Shown here: positions 26,765 through 36,481 of the stretch, in pieces
Numbering within the stretch: position 1 is the first letter of the stretch
How the letters are laid out: the number at the start of each line of letters is the position of its first letter
NCBI RefSeq assembly: GCF_016616425.1
Contig: NZ_CP067101.1
Span: 3,224,001 to 3,288,000, forward strand
Direction: 5' to 3'
DNA from: Bradyrhizobium diazoefficiens
GTDB taxonomy: Bacteria; Pseudomonadota; Alphaproteobacteria; Rhizobiales; Xanthobacteraceae
DNA length: 64,000 nt
Notes under the pieces: generated by a model
Seen by the model: only the letters and a program-made list of their open reading frames with translations
Databases searched by the model: none
Told to the model about the DNA's origin: nothing
Translations under genes and position numbers: made by a program

Positions 26765-26844
26765 CGGCGGTCTCGTGGGGCCCGCCGCGGCGGCTATGCC
26801 ATTGTCGGCAACATCAAGCCCTTGCCCGCGGCGCTGCCGGGCGA

Positions 26845-26877
26845 TTTACCGGCAGGTTGCACATTAATACCGGTAAA
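26845..26877. promoter_or_regulatory. inverted repeat TTTACCGG...CCGGTAAA before the polyol cluster
   Basis: TTTACCGG (26845-26852) and CCGGTAAA (26870-26877) are perfect inverted arms 17 bases apart, about 70 bases ahead of the HAD gene. A second sign of control is TGGGTATATGATC at 26920-26932, which resembles one arm of the smoE operator at 28770-28782. Together they mark the promoter of the HAD-smoC unit. Confidence 0.4.
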
Positions 26878-26942
26878 ATCCACCTCGTCTCGTTCTCGGG
26901 TGAGCTATTGCTCATCAAGTGGGTATATGATCGAATGGCTGG

Positions 26943-27605
26943 ATGGTCCACAGCCGGTCGAAACCCGATCTCATCATCTTCGACTGCGACGGCGTGCTCG
27001 TCGACAGCGAGCTCTTGAGCTGCCGGTGCCTGTCGGAGGTGCTAGCGGAGTTTGGAATTGCGCTCAGCCAGGAGCAGGCGCTCGAGCTCTTCCTGGGGCG
27101 TAGCACCAAGGCGATCGAGCTGCATTATCGTGATCTCGGGCAGATCGTGCCGGACGGCGTTCTGCCTCGCTTGAAGTCGCATGTGCTGACGACGTTCGCA
27201 ACTTCGCTTCAGCCGATCCCCGGCATTGCCGGCGTGATGTCCGACTTGTCCGTGCCGTCTTGCGTGGCCTCGTCCAGCGACATCGACCGCGTCGCGCTCT
27301 CGCTCGACATCAGCGGCCTGCGGGCGCATTTCGGCGACCGGATCTACACCGCGCAAATGGTCAGGCATGGCAAGCCGGCTCCCGATCTCTTTCTCCTCGC
27401 GGCGGAAAAGATGGGGGTGCAACCTGCGCGCACGCTGGTGATCGAGGACAGCGTCAGCGGCGTGCAGGCGGGCAAGGCGGCTGGCATGACCGTCTGGGGA
27501 TTTGTCGGCGGCAGCCATTACCGCGGCCGTGACGGGCAGGCTATATTGTCCGGCGCAGGGGCCGACCGGGTCTTCGCGCGCATGAGCGATTTCTGGGAGG
27601 CGTGA
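26943..27605 (+). CDS. HAD-family sugar-phosphate phosphatase or mutase
   Basis: A 220-residue HAD-IA hydrolase. Motif I is FDCDGVLVDSE with nucleophile Asp14 and acid Asp16; motif II is CVASSS, motif III the lysine in HGKPAPDLF, and motif IV VIEDSVSGVQAG. The small cap with the DGVLVDSE start is typical of beta-phosphoglucomutase and sugar-phosphate phosphatase relatives. The substrate is not readable. It lies eight bases ahead of the polyol regulator gene, which suggests removal of a toxic or misrouted polyol- or ketose-phosphate. Confidence 0.85.
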   Translation: MVHSRSKPDLIIFDCDGVLVDSELLSCRCLSEVLAEFGIALSQEQALELFLGRSTKAIELHYRDLGQIVPDGVLPRLKSHVLTTFATSLQPIPGIAGVMSDLSVPSCVASSSDIDRVALSLDISGLRAHFGDRIYTAQMVRHGKPAPDLFLLAAEKMGVQPARTLVIEDSVSGVQAGKAAGMTVWGFVGGSHYRGRDGQAILSGAGADRVFARMSDFWEA

Positions 27606-27612
27606 GGCCCGC

Positions 27613-28563
27613 ATGGCCGCCGAGAACGACAAGTCGCGACTCGACGATGCCGCGCGCGCCGGCTGGCTCTATTTCATTGCCGGCCACACCCAGGACGAGA
27701 TCGCAAGGATGCTGCAGGTCTCGCGCGCCTCGGCGCAGCGGCTGGTCTCGCTGTGCCTCGCCGAGCGCCTCATCACTTTCCGGCTCGAACACCCCATCGC
27801 CGCCTGCATGGAGCTAGCCGCGCGCCTGAAGCAGCGTTTCGACCTCGTCCATTGCGAGGTGGTGCCGGCCGATCCGGCGGCACCGCAAGCCACCGCAGGC
27901 ATCGCCGAACGCTGCGCCAATTTGCTCGATGCGACGCTGCGTTCGGAGATGCCGGTGATCGTCGCGCTCGGCACGGGTCGGGCGGTGCGGGCGGCGGTCG
28001 AGCGCGTCACGCCGATCGACCGGCCCAATCACCAGATCGTCTCACTGGTCGGCAACATCTCCGCTGACGGTTCGGCGAGCTTTTACGACACCGTCGGCCG
28101 GCTCGCCGACCGCACCGGTGCGCGGCACTACCCGATGCCGCTGCCGTTCCTGATGTCGTCGGAGGACGAGCGCAACAAGATGGTCCGCATTGAGCCCATC
28201 GCCAAGGTGAAGGCGGTCGCGGCGAAGGCTGATCTGCGCCTCGTCGGCATCGGCCAGATGGACCAGAAGGCGCAGGTTCACATCGACGGCTTCGTCACCC
28301 GCGACGAATTGTTCGAGATGATGCGGTTAGGCGCAATCGGCGAGATCACCGGCTGGGCCTATGATTCCAAGGGCCGCCTGCTCAAGGCCGGCACCAACAA
28401 GCGCCTCACCAGCATTCCGCCGGAAGTGCCGGCGAAGACCACGACGATCGGTGCCGCGGTCGGTACAGCCAAGGTGGCGGCGATCGCGGCGGCGTTGAGC
28501 GGAGGCCTGATCAATGGGCTCATTACCGACGAGACGACCGCGCAGGCCATCCTGGAGCGGTAG
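27613..28563 (+). CDS. smoC: SorC-family sugar-binding transcriptional regulator
   Basis: A 316-residue regulator of the SorC/DeoR type. The N-terminal HTH is LYFIAGHTQDEIARMLQVSRASAQRLVSLCL; the remainder is the effector domain with VIVALGTGRAV, HQIVSLVGNIS and GLINGLITDE at the end, a fold related to sugar-phosphate isomerases. Upstream of a sorbitol/mannitol importer this matches SmoC of Rhodobacter. It is expected to be released or activated by a polyol or its ketose-phosphate. Candidate operators are at 28751-28783 and near 26920. Confidence 0.88.
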   Translation: MAAENDKSRLDDAARAGWLYFIAGHTQDEIARMLQVSRASAQRLVSLCLAERLITFRLEHPIAACMELAARLKQRFDLVHCEVVPADPAAPQATAGIAERCANLLDATLRSEMPVIVALGTGRAVRAAVERVTPIDRPNHQIVSLVGNISADGSASFYDTVGRLADRTGARHYPMPLPFLMSSEDERNKMVRIEPIAKVKAVAAKADLRLVGIGQMDQKAQVHIDGFVTRDELFEMMRLGAIGEITGWAYDSKGRLLKAGTNKRLTSIPPEVPAKTTTIGAAVGTAKVAAIAAALSGGLINGLITDETTAQAILER

Positions 28564-28616
28564 GGCGGGCTGGCGCGGCTGCGCGACCCGGCTCCCTCTC
28601 TCGCTTGCGGGAGCGG

Positions 28617-28642
28617 TCGAGCAAGCCGCGCCGCTTGCTCGA
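28617..28642 (+). terminator. stem-loop after smoC
   Basis: TCGAGCAAGC (28617-28626) pairs perfectly with GCTTGCTCGA (28633-28642) over a six-base loop. No T-run follows. It separates the regulator gene from the smoE promoter. Confidence 0.5.
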
Positions 28643-28728
28643 ACTATTGCCGTTCCCGTCGAGTCGCATCGCCCCGATCGCTCCCGCACCGCAGCACTCA
28701 TAAGTTGCCGGGACGCCCGCGCGCCTGC

Positions 28729-28783
28729 TTGACAAAGCCCTCCCTTGCGCTGAACATACGCCCAACGCGTGGGCATATGCTCA
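28729..28783 (+). promoter_or_regulatory. smoE promoter with overlapping operator palindrome
   Basis: A TTGACA -35 (28729-28734) stands 17 bases before GAACAT (28752-28757) as a weak -10. Overlapping the -10 is an imperfect palindrome with 14-base arms, TGAACATACGCCCA and TGGGCATATGCTCA (28751-28783, 12 of 14 paired, five-base centre). This is the best candidate site for the SorC-type regulator encoded just upstream. Confidence 0.5.
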
Positions 28784-28808
28784 AAGCGCGAGTTTGAGGG
28801 AGGTCACC

Positions 28809-30122
28809 GTGAAACATGTCTTGGGCGCCGTCTGCGGCGCGTCTGTACTTTTGCTGGCCGTCCCCGCGGTGGCCGAAACGACCCTGACGATCGCCACTGT
28901 CAACAATGGCGACATGATCCGCATGCAGGGGCTGACGGGCGAGTTCACCAAGAAGAACCCCGATATCACGGTGAAATGGGTGACGCTGGAGGAGAACGTG
29001 CTGCGCCAGCGTGTCACCACTGACATCGCCACCAAGGGCGGCCAGTTCGACGTGCTCACCATCGGCACCTATGAGGTGCCGATCTGGGCCAAGAAGGGCT
29101 GGCTGGTGCCGCTTGCCAATCTCGGCGCCGACTACGATGTCGCCGACCTCCTGCCCAAGATCCGTGATGCGGTCTCGGTCGACGGCAAGCTCTATGCCGC
29201 GCCGTTCTATGGCGAGAGCTCGATGGTGATGTATCGCACCGATCTGTTCGAAAAGGCCGGCCTGAAGATGCCGGAAAAGCCGACTTGGGATTTCGTGATC
29301 GACGCGGCGAAGAAGCTGACCGACAAGAGCGCCGGCGTCTACGGCATCTGTCTGCGCGGCAAGGCCGGCTGGGGCGAGAACATGGCATTCCTCACAGCCA
29401 TGGCCAACTCCTACGGAGCGCGCTGGTTCGACGAAAAGTGGGAGCCGCAGTTCAACACGCCGGAATGGAAGACGACGCTCACGACCTACGTCAATCTGAT
29501 GAAGCAGGCCGGCCCGCCCGGCGCGAGTTCCAACGGCTTCAACGAGAATCTGGCGCTGTTCAACGCCGGCAAGTGTGCCATGTGGATCGACGCCACGGTC
29601 GCGGCGTCCTTCGTCACCAACCCGAAGGACTCCAAGGTCGCCGACAAGGTCGGCTTCGCGCTTGCGCCCAACGCCGGGCTCGGCAAGAACGCCAACTGGC
29701 TGTGGGCCTGGAACCTCGCGATCCCCGCCGGCTCCAAGAAAACGGAAGCTGCCGAGAAGTTCATCGCCTGGGCGACGAGCAAGGACTACACCAAGCTCGT
29801 CGCAGCGAAGGAGGGCTGGGCCAACGTGCCGCCGGGCACGCGCACCTCGCTTTACCAGAACCCCGACTATCTGAAGGTCGCCCCGTTCGCGAAGCTGACG
29901 TTGGCCTCGATCGACGCCGCCGATCCGAACCACCCGACCGTGAAGCCGGTGCCTTACGTCGGGGTGCAATACGCCGCGATCCCCGAATTTCAGGGCATCG
30001 GCACGCAGGTCGGCCAGCAGTTCTCGGCCGCGCTTGCGGGATCGATGACGGTCGATGCCGCACTCGCCGCGGCGCAATCGGCGACCGAGCGCGAGATGAA
30101 GCGCGCCGGCTACATCAAGTGA
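28809..30122 (+). CDS. smoE: polyol (sorbitol/mannitol) ABC transporter, binding protein
   Basis: A periplasmic receptor of 437 residues of the extracellular solute-binding family 1. The signal peptide is short (VLGAVCGASVLLLAVPAVA). The text LTIATVNNGDMIRMQGLTGEFTKKNPDI, QFDVLTIGTYEVPIWAKKGWL and APFYGESSMVMYRTDLF is typical of SmoE/MtlE polyol receptors. The GTG at 28809 is chosen because GAGGGAGG lies about six bases upstream; a TTG at 28794 also reads in frame. It is followed by a perfect stem-loop and then the two permeases and the ATPase. Confidence 0.9.
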   Translation: MKHVLGAVCGASVLLLAVPAVAETTLTIATVNNGDMIRMQGLTGEFTKKNPDITVKWVTLEENVLRQRVTTDIATKGGQFDVLTIGTYEVPIWAKKGWLVPLANLGADYDVADLLPKIRDAVSVDGKLYAAPFYGESSMVMYRTDLFEKAGLKMPEKPTWDFVIDAAKKLTDKSAGVYGICLRGKAGWGENMAFLTAMANSYGARWFDEKWEPQFNTPEWKTTLTTYVNLMKQAGPPGASSNGFNENLALFNAGKCAMWIDATVAASFVTNPKDSKVADKVGFALAPNAGLGKNANWLWAWNLAIPAGSKKTEAAEKFIAWATSKDYTKLVAAKEGWANVPPGTRTSLYQNPDYLKVAPFAKLTLASIDAADPNHPTVKPVPYVGVQYAAIPEFQGIGTQVGQQFSAALAGSMTVDAALAAAQSATEREMKRAGYIK

Positions 30123-30152
30123 CCTCGAGCTCTTCCTCCTGAACTCCGACTT

Positions 30153-30180
30153 GCGGCCATCCAAAGTCATGGATGGCCGC
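30153..30180 (+). terminator. stem-loop after smoE (attenuator or mRNA stabiliser)
   Basis: GCGGCCATCC (30153-30162) pairs perfectly with GGATGGCCGC (30171-30180) over an eight-base loop, in the 85-base gap before smoF. It takes the same place as the hairpins after ytfQ and chvE. Confidence 0.6.
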
Positions 30181-30207
30181 CTTCTTCCCGCCAGCGGAGA
30201 AGCGTTG

Positions 30208-31080
30208 ATGGCAACCCGGCAGACGCAATTCCTCGCGCGCTCCCTCCTGACGCCGGCCGTCGGGCTGCTTTTCATCTGGATGGTCGTCCCGCTGGCGCTG
30301 ACGATCTACTTCTCCACGCTGCATTACAGTCTGCTCGATCCCGGCTCGGAATCGTTCATCGGCCTGGAAAACTTCCGCTACTTCCTCACCGATCCCGCCT
30401 TCCTCGCCTCGCTCCAGAACACGCTGGTGCTGGTCGGCTCGGTGCTGGCGCTGACGATCCTGCTCGGCATTCCCCTTGCGCTGTTGATGGACCAGCCGGT
30501 GATCGGACGCAATTTCGTCCGGCTGATGGTGATCGCGCCGTTCTTCGTGATGCCGACGGTGAGTGCACTTGTCTGGAAGAACCTGTTGATGCATCCGGTG
30601 TCCGGCCTGTTCGCCTGGATCGCCTCGCTGTTCCATTTGACGCCGATCGATTGGTTCAACGATGCGCCGCTGCTTGCCGTGATCCTGATCGTGACGTGGC
30701 AATGGCTTCCCTTCGCAACGCTGATCCTGCTCACCGCGTTGCAGTCGCTCGACGAGGAGCAGAAGGAAGCCGCGGAGATGGACGGCGCCAGCGCTGTCTC
30801 GACCTTCATCTACATCACTCTGCCGCATCTGGCGCGGCCGATCACCGTGGTGATCCTGATCGAGACCATCTTCCTGCTGACGGTATTTGCCGAGATCTTC
30901 GTGACGACCGGGGGAGGGCCGGGCCTGCAAACCACCAACATCGCCTTCCTGATCTATTCGCAGGCGCTGATCCAGTTCGACGTCGGCAGCGCCTCCGCAG
31001 GCGGCCTCGTCGCGGTGGTGATCGCCAATATCGTCGCCTTCTTCCTCGTCCGCATCGTCGGTCGCAACCTGGAGGCCTGA
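30208..31080 (+). CDS. smoF: polyol ABC transporter permease 1
   Basis: A 290-residue permease of the MalF type with about six helices. The ATPase-docking EAA loop reads EAAEMDGASAVSTFIYITLPHLARP, and TGGGPGLQTTNIAFLIY near the C-terminus is characteristic of the SmoF/MtlF group. ATG 30208 has GGAGAA upstream; longer reading would run through the hairpin. It ends one base before the partner permease, so the two are coupled. Confidence 0.92.
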   Translation: MATRQTQFLARSLLTPAVGLLFIWMVVPLALTIYFSTLHYSLLDPGSESFIGLENFRYFLTDPAFLASLQNTLVLVGSVLALTILLGIPLALLMDQPVIGRNFVRLMVIAPFFVMPTVSALVWKNLLMHPVSGLFAWIASLFHLTPIDWFNDAPLLAVILIVTWQWLPFATLILLTALQSLDEEQKEAAEMDGASAVSTFIYITLPHLARPITVVILIETIFLLTVFAEIFVTTGGGPGLQTTNIAFLIYSQALIQFDVGSASAGGLVAVVIANIVAFFLVRIVGRNLEA

Positions 31081-31081
31081 C

Positions 31082-31912
31082 ATGGCACGGATGGCGACGA
31101 CACGGCAGGTGGTGGTCTCGACGATCGGAGCGTGGTTCTTCGGCTTTCTGATCTTCTTTCCGATCCTGTGGATGGTGCTGGCGAGCTTCAAGACCGAGCT
31201 GGAAGCCTTCGCTATCCCGCCGTCCTTCCTGTTCTTCCACTGGACCGCGGAAAACTATGTGACCGTGCAGGAGCGCAGCGACTACCTCCACCACGCACTG
31301 AACTCGATCATCATCGCCGGCGGCTCGACCCTGATCGCGCTTCTGATCGCGATCCCGGCGGCGTGGTCGATGGCGTTCTCGCCGACCAAGCGTACCAAGG
31401 ACGTCCTGCTCTGGATGCTCTCGACCAAGATGATGCCGCCGGTCGGCGTGCTGGTGCCGATCTACCTGATCTATAGGACCTTCGGTCTGCTCGATTCCCG
31501 CGTCGGTCTCGTCTTCATCCTGTGCCTCGGCAATCTGCCGATCGTCATCTGGATGCTGTTCACCTATTTCAAGGAGATCCCGCGCGACATCCTGGAAGCC
31601 GCGCGCATGGACGGCGCCACTGTCGGCCGCGAACTCGTCTATGTGCTGACGCCGATGGCGATCCCGGGCCTTGCGTCGACCATGCTGCTCAACCTGATCC
31701 TCGCCTGGAACGAGGCGTTCTGGACGCTGAACCTGTCGACCTCGGACGCTGCGCCGCTCACCGTGTTCATCGCCTCCTATTCAAGTCCGGAAGGGCTGTT
31801 CTGGGCAAAGCTGTCGGCGGCCTCGACGCTGGCGATCGCGCCCATTCTCGTCCTCGGTTGGTTCAGCCAGAAACAGCTCGTGCGCGGGCTCACCTTTGGC
31901 GCGGTGAAATAG
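31082..31912 (+). CDS. smoG: polyol ABC transporter permease 2
   Basis: A 276-residue permease of the MalG type. It has the N-terminal helix FFGFLIFFPILWMVLASFKTELEAF, then LLWMLSTKMMPPVGVLVPIYLIYRTFGLLDS and the EAA loop EAARMDGATVGRELVYVLTPMAIPGLAST. It makes the second half of the channel with SmoF. The ATPase gene follows after 15 bases. Confidence 0.92.
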   Translation: MARMATTRQVVVSTIGAWFFGFLIFFPILWMVLASFKTELEAFAIPPSFLFFHWTAENYVTVQERSDYLHHALNSIIIAGGSTLIALLIAIPAAWSMAFSPTKRTKDVLLWMLSTKMMPPVGVLVPIYLIYRTFGLLDSRVGLVFILCLGNLPIVIWMLFTYFKEIPRDILEAARMDGATVGRELVYVLTPMAIPGLASTMLLNLILAWNEAFWTLNLSTSDAAPLTVFIASYSSPEGLFWAKLSAASTLAIAPILVLGWFSQKQLVRGLTFGAVK

Positions 31913-31927
31913 AGGGGCTGCCGGATC

Positions 31928-32935
<1,008 letters not shown>

Positions 32936-32966
32936 CAAGAAACGGCAAGAAAACGGAAAGACCGCC

Positions 32967-33740
32967 ATGTACCTGGAAAAATTCAAGCTGAACGGCAAGA
33001 CCGCGTTCATCACCGGCGGCGGGCAGGGCATTGGCCTTGGCTGCGCGGAAGCGCTGGCTGAAGCCGGCGCCAAGGTCATTATCGGCGACCGCGACAGCAA
33101 GGTCGCCGACAGTGCCAGGGCCAGCCTGAAGGCGAAGGGCTTTGACATCGAGACCGCCGTCATGGACGTGACCGATACCAAGCGCGTGGCCGAGGTCGCG
33201 AACGACCTCATCGCTCGCCATGGCAAGGTCGACATCCTCGTCAACAATGCCGGCATCGCCCGCAGCGAAACCCCGGCCGAGACCGTCACCGACGAGCACT
33301 GGCTCAGCGTCATCGACGTCAACCTCAACGGCACCTTCTGGTGCTGCCGCGAATTCGGCAAGCACATGCTGAAGGCGAAAAGTGGCGCTATCGTCAATGT
33401 CGGCTCGATGTCCGGCTTCATCGTCAACAAGCCGCAGGAGCAGTGCTTCTACAATGCCTCCAAGGCGGGGGTGCATCATTTGACCAAATCACTGGCCGCC
33501 GAATGGGGCGCGCGCGGCATCCGCGTCAATGCGGTGGCACCGACCTACATCGAGACGCCGCTCAACGCTTTCGTGAAGAGCAACGCCAAAATGTACGATG
33601 CCTGGATCGGTGGAACTCCGATGGCGCGGATGGGACAGGTCGAGGAGATCGCCTCCGTCGTGCTGTTCCTGAGCTCGGAGGCCGCGAGCCTGATGACCGG
33701 CAGCATCGTGCTGGTGGATGGCGGCTACACTTGCTGGTAG
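32967..33740 (+). CDS. SDR-family polyol dehydrogenase
   Basis: A 257-residue short-chain dehydrogenase. The cofactor site is TGGGQGIG (16-23), then NNAG (93-96); the catalytic serine is in VGSMSG (147 or 149) and Tyr162 and Lys166 are in FYNASK. The C-terminal MTGSIVLVDGGYTCW is usual for classical SDRs. Beside a SmoEFGK importer it should oxidise the imported polyol to a ketose. Sorbitol, arabinitol, ribitol and galactitol are all possible; the pentulose kinase behind it favours a pentitol as at least one substrate. ATG 32967 is fixed by family length. Confidence 0.88.
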   Translation: MYLEKFKLNGKTAFITGGGQGIGLGCAEALAEAGAKVIIGDRDSKVADSARASLKAKGFDIETAVMDVTDTKRVAEVANDLIARHGKVDILVNNAGIARSETPAETVTDEHWLSVIDVNLNGTFWCCREFGKHMLKAKSGAIVNVGSMSGFIVNKPQEQCFYNASKAGVHHLTKSLAAEWGARGIRVNAVAPTYIETPLNAFVKSNAKMYDAWIGGTPMARMGQVEEIASVVLFLSSEAASLMTGSIVLVDGGYTCW

Positions 33741-33779
33741 GCTTGCGTCAAAATTGACGGAAAGCGACCGGGAGCGACA

Positions 33780-35423
33780 ATGCCGCGAGCGTATATCGGC
33801 GTCGACGTGGGGACCACGAGCACGCGGGCCGGAGTGTTTGACGAAGCCGGCACGCTGCTGGCGAGCGCGCGGCATCCGATCAGGATCTGGCACGAGGCTG
33901 GCGACATCGTCGAGCAGTCGTCCGAGGACATCTGGGACGCCTGCAAGACATCGGTGCGGGCGGCGATGGCGGAAGCCGCCATCGCGCGGGACAGCGTCGG
34001 CGGTATCGGCTTTGACGCCACGTGTTCGCTGGTTGTCCTCAATAGGCAGGGTGAGCCGCTCACCGTCAGTGCATCCGGCGACGCTCAACGCAATGTCATC
34101 GTCTGGATGGATCACCGTGCCACCGCCGAGGCGCGGCTGATCAACGAGACCGAGGATGCCGTGTTGCGCTATGTCGGCGGCTCGATCTCGCCCGAGATGG
34201 AGATGCCGAAGCTGTTATGGCTGAAGCGACACTTGCGCGGGAGCTTCGACGCCGCCGGTCATTTCTTCGATCTGGCGGATTACTTGACCTGGCGTGCGAC
34301 TGGCTCGCTGCAGCGCTCGACCTGCACCGTTACCTGCAAATGGAACTATCTCGCCCATGACGGCGGCTGGAGCGCGCAATTCTTCGAGCGCATCGGCCTG
34401 TCGGACTTCGTCAACGAGAAATACGCCCGCATCGGCACCGAGATCGTCGCTCCCGGCACGCGCCTGGGTGCAGGTCTCACCTCCACTGCCGCGGCCGAAC
34501 TCGGCCTGTCGCCGGGCATACCAGTCGGTGCCTCGCTGATCGATGCCCATGCCGGCGGCATTGGGGCGATCGGCGGTCGCGACGGCTCGGGTGGGACGAG
34601 CGATGTCTGCGACCGGCTCGCCTACATCATGGGAACGTCGGCCTGCATCATGGCGACGACCAGTGAGCCGTACTTTGTGCCCGGCGTATGGGGTCCCTAT
34701 TACTCCGGCATGGTCCCGGACTTCTGGCTCAACGAGGGCGGCCAGTCGGCCGCTGGTGCGGCGATCGACCATCTCCTCAAGGCGCATCCGGGTCATGCCG
34801 AAGCGAGTGCGGCGGCGCGCAGCGAGGGCCTCGACCTCGTCGACTTTCTCGAGCGTCGCATCATCGCGCGGGCGGGCAGCGCCAGCCGCGCTGCGCTGCT
34901 CGCCCGCGACATCCACGTGCTTCCCGAGTTCATCGGCAACCGCTCGCCCTACGCCGACCCTGGTACGCGGGCGGTGATCGCGGGGCTCGACCTCGACACC
35001 GACATCGCCTCGATGGAGCGGCTGGTCGTCGCCGGCCTGTGCGGGCTCGCTTATGGGCTCGCCGAGGTGATCGAGGCCTTTGCCGCCCATGGTGTGCGCT
35101 CCAGCATCATGATCATGGGGGGCGGTGCCAGCCGCAGCCCCTTGGTGCGGCAGATCATGGCGGATACGACGGGCCTCACCGTCGCGCTGCCGCAGACCCG
35201 GGAGCCGGTGCTGCTGGGGGCGGCGATGCTGGGGGCGGTGGCCGGCGGCGCCTGTGCTTCGATCGGCGAGACCATGGCCAAGATGTCGGCGCTGGGACGG
35301 AAGAGCGAACCGACTGCGCCGGACATGGCGGCGTTCCACACGCGCAAGCGCGAGGTCTACAAGCTGCTGCGCGAAGTCGATCGCGGGAGCCGTGCGGCGA
35401 TGCGCGACATCGGGAGAGGTTGA
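33780..35423 (+). CDS. FGGY-family pentulose kinase (ribulokinase type)
   Basis: A 547-residue sugar kinase. The ATP-fold start is YIGVDVGTTSTRAGVFD, followed by GIGFDATCSLVVL, VIVWMDHRATAEA, the conserved MGTSACIM and a C-terminal MIMGGGASRSPLVRQIMAD. It belongs to the 5-carbon FGGY group that includes D-ribulokinases and human FGGY. It would phosphorylate the pentulose made from ribitol or arabinitol by the upstream dehydrogenase. GGGAGCGACA precedes the ATG. It is followed after five bases by a second kinase of a different family. Confidence 0.9.
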   Translation: MPRAYIGVDVGTTSTRAGVFDEAGTLLASARHPIRIWHEAGDIVEQSSEDIWDACKTSVRAAMAEAAIARDSVGGIGFDATCSLVVLNRQGEPLTVSASGDAQRNVIVWMDHRATAEARLINETEDAVLRYVGGSISPEMEMPKLLWLKRHLRGSFDAAGHFFDLADYLTWRATGSLQRSTCTVTCKWNYLAHDGGWSAQFFERIGLSDFVNEKYARIGTEIVAPGTRLGAGLTSTAAAELGLSPGIPVGASLIDAHAGGIGAIGGRDGSGGTSDVCDRLAYIMGTSACIMATTSEPYFVPGVWGPYYSGMVPDFWLNEGGQSAAGAAIDHLLKAHPGHAEASAAARSEGLDLVDFLERRIIARAGSASRAALLARDIHVLPEFIGNRSPYADPGTRAVIAGLDLDTDIASMERLVVAGLCGLAYGLAEVIEAFAAHGVRSSIMIMGGGASRSPLVRQIMADTTGLTVALPQTREPVLLGAAMLGAVAGGACASIGETMAKMSALGRKSEPTAPDMAAFHTRKREVYKLLREVDRGSRAAMRDIGRG

Positions 35424-35428
35424 AAGAC

Positions 35429-36364
35429 ATGCTGATTGCCTGCGGCGATGCGCTGATCGATTTCGTACCGACGCGAAATGCCGACGGGCGCGAGGCCGTG
35501 ATGCCGGCGGTCGGCGGTTCCTGCCTCAATGTCGCGATCGGCATGGCGCGGCTCGGCGCGGCGACCGGCTTCGTCGGCGGCATCTCGACCGACCTGTTCG
35601 GAGGCATGATCGCCGATCATGCCGCAGCGTCCAATGTCGAGCTTGGTCTCGCCACCCGTAGCGACCGTCAGACCACGCTCGCCTTCGTCCGCATCGTTGC
35701 GGGCGAGTCGCACTACGCCTTCTACGATGCCGAGACCGCGACGCGGAACTGGACCTATCGGCGCGGGACGATTCCGTTCGCGAACATCGAGGCCGTTCAT
35801 GTCGGCTCGACCACGCTCGTCAACGACCGGGGCGCGGTCGAGACCAAGGCCCTGATCGCGGATGCGCACGCGTCCTCGACGATTTCTTTCGATCCCAACT
35901 GCCGGCCCAACCTGGTCAAGGACAAGCCGGCCTACCTGGCGCGCATGGCCGAGTTCGCCGGTCAGGCCGATCTCATCAAGATGTCGGACGTGGATTTCGC
36001 CTACCTCTTCGGCGACGAGCCGTATCCGCAGCGCGCGAGCATGCTGCTGGAGCAAGGCACGAGCCTCGTCGTCATCACCCGCGGCAATAATGGCGCGATT
36101 GGATGGCACGCGGGGGCAGGGCAGATCGAGGTCGCCGCGCCGAAGGTCGAGGTCGCCGACACGATCGGTGCGGGCGACAGCTTTCAGTCGGCGCTGTTGT
36201 TCGCTCTGCACGAGCAGGAACGCATTGCCAGGCAGGCCTTGAAGGACATCAGTGCCGACGAACTCCGCCGCGCGCTGTCCTTTGCCGCCAATTGCGCCGG
36301 CCTCACTTGCACCCGTCCCGGCGCCGATCCGCCCTGGAGCCGGGAAGTGAGTTGGAGCTTTTAG
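35429..36364 (+). CDS. PfkB-family carbohydrate kinase (fructokinase-like)
   Basis: A 311-residue ribokinase-fold kinase. The glycine-rich start CGDALIDFVP and the N-terminal signature GGSCLNVAIGMARLG are clear, and the anion-hole and catalytic base motif DTIGAGDSFQSALL places the catalytic Asp at 250. The text is closest to fructokinases, which would handle fructose from mannitol or sorbitol. With the FGGY kinase next door the cluster can phosphorylate both hexulose and pentulose products. The start ATG 35429 follows GGGAGAGG. Confidence 0.9.
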   Translation: MLIACGDALIDFVPTRNADGREAVMPAVGGSCLNVAIGMARLGAATGFVGGISTDLFGGMIADHAAASNVELGLATRSDRQTTLAFVRIVAGESHYAFYDAETATRNWTYRRGTIPFANIEAVHVGSTTLVNDRGAVETKALIADAHASSTISFDPNCRPNLVKDKPAYLARMAEFAGQADLIKMSDVDFAYLFGDEPYPQRASMLLEQGTSLVVITRGNNGAIGWHAGAGQIEVAAPKVEVADTIGAGDSFQSALLFALHEQERIARQALKDISADELRRALSFAANCAGLTCTRPGADPPWSREVSWSF

Positions 36365-36481
36365 CGAATGCCATCCCTCCGGTTGCCGCGATTCCGCTGA
36401 GAACGGTTATGCGCCCGCGGAAATGGACAGGATAGAGCCGAGCTGGCAAGGTCCGAACGTGCATGACGCGGGCCCTTCGAT

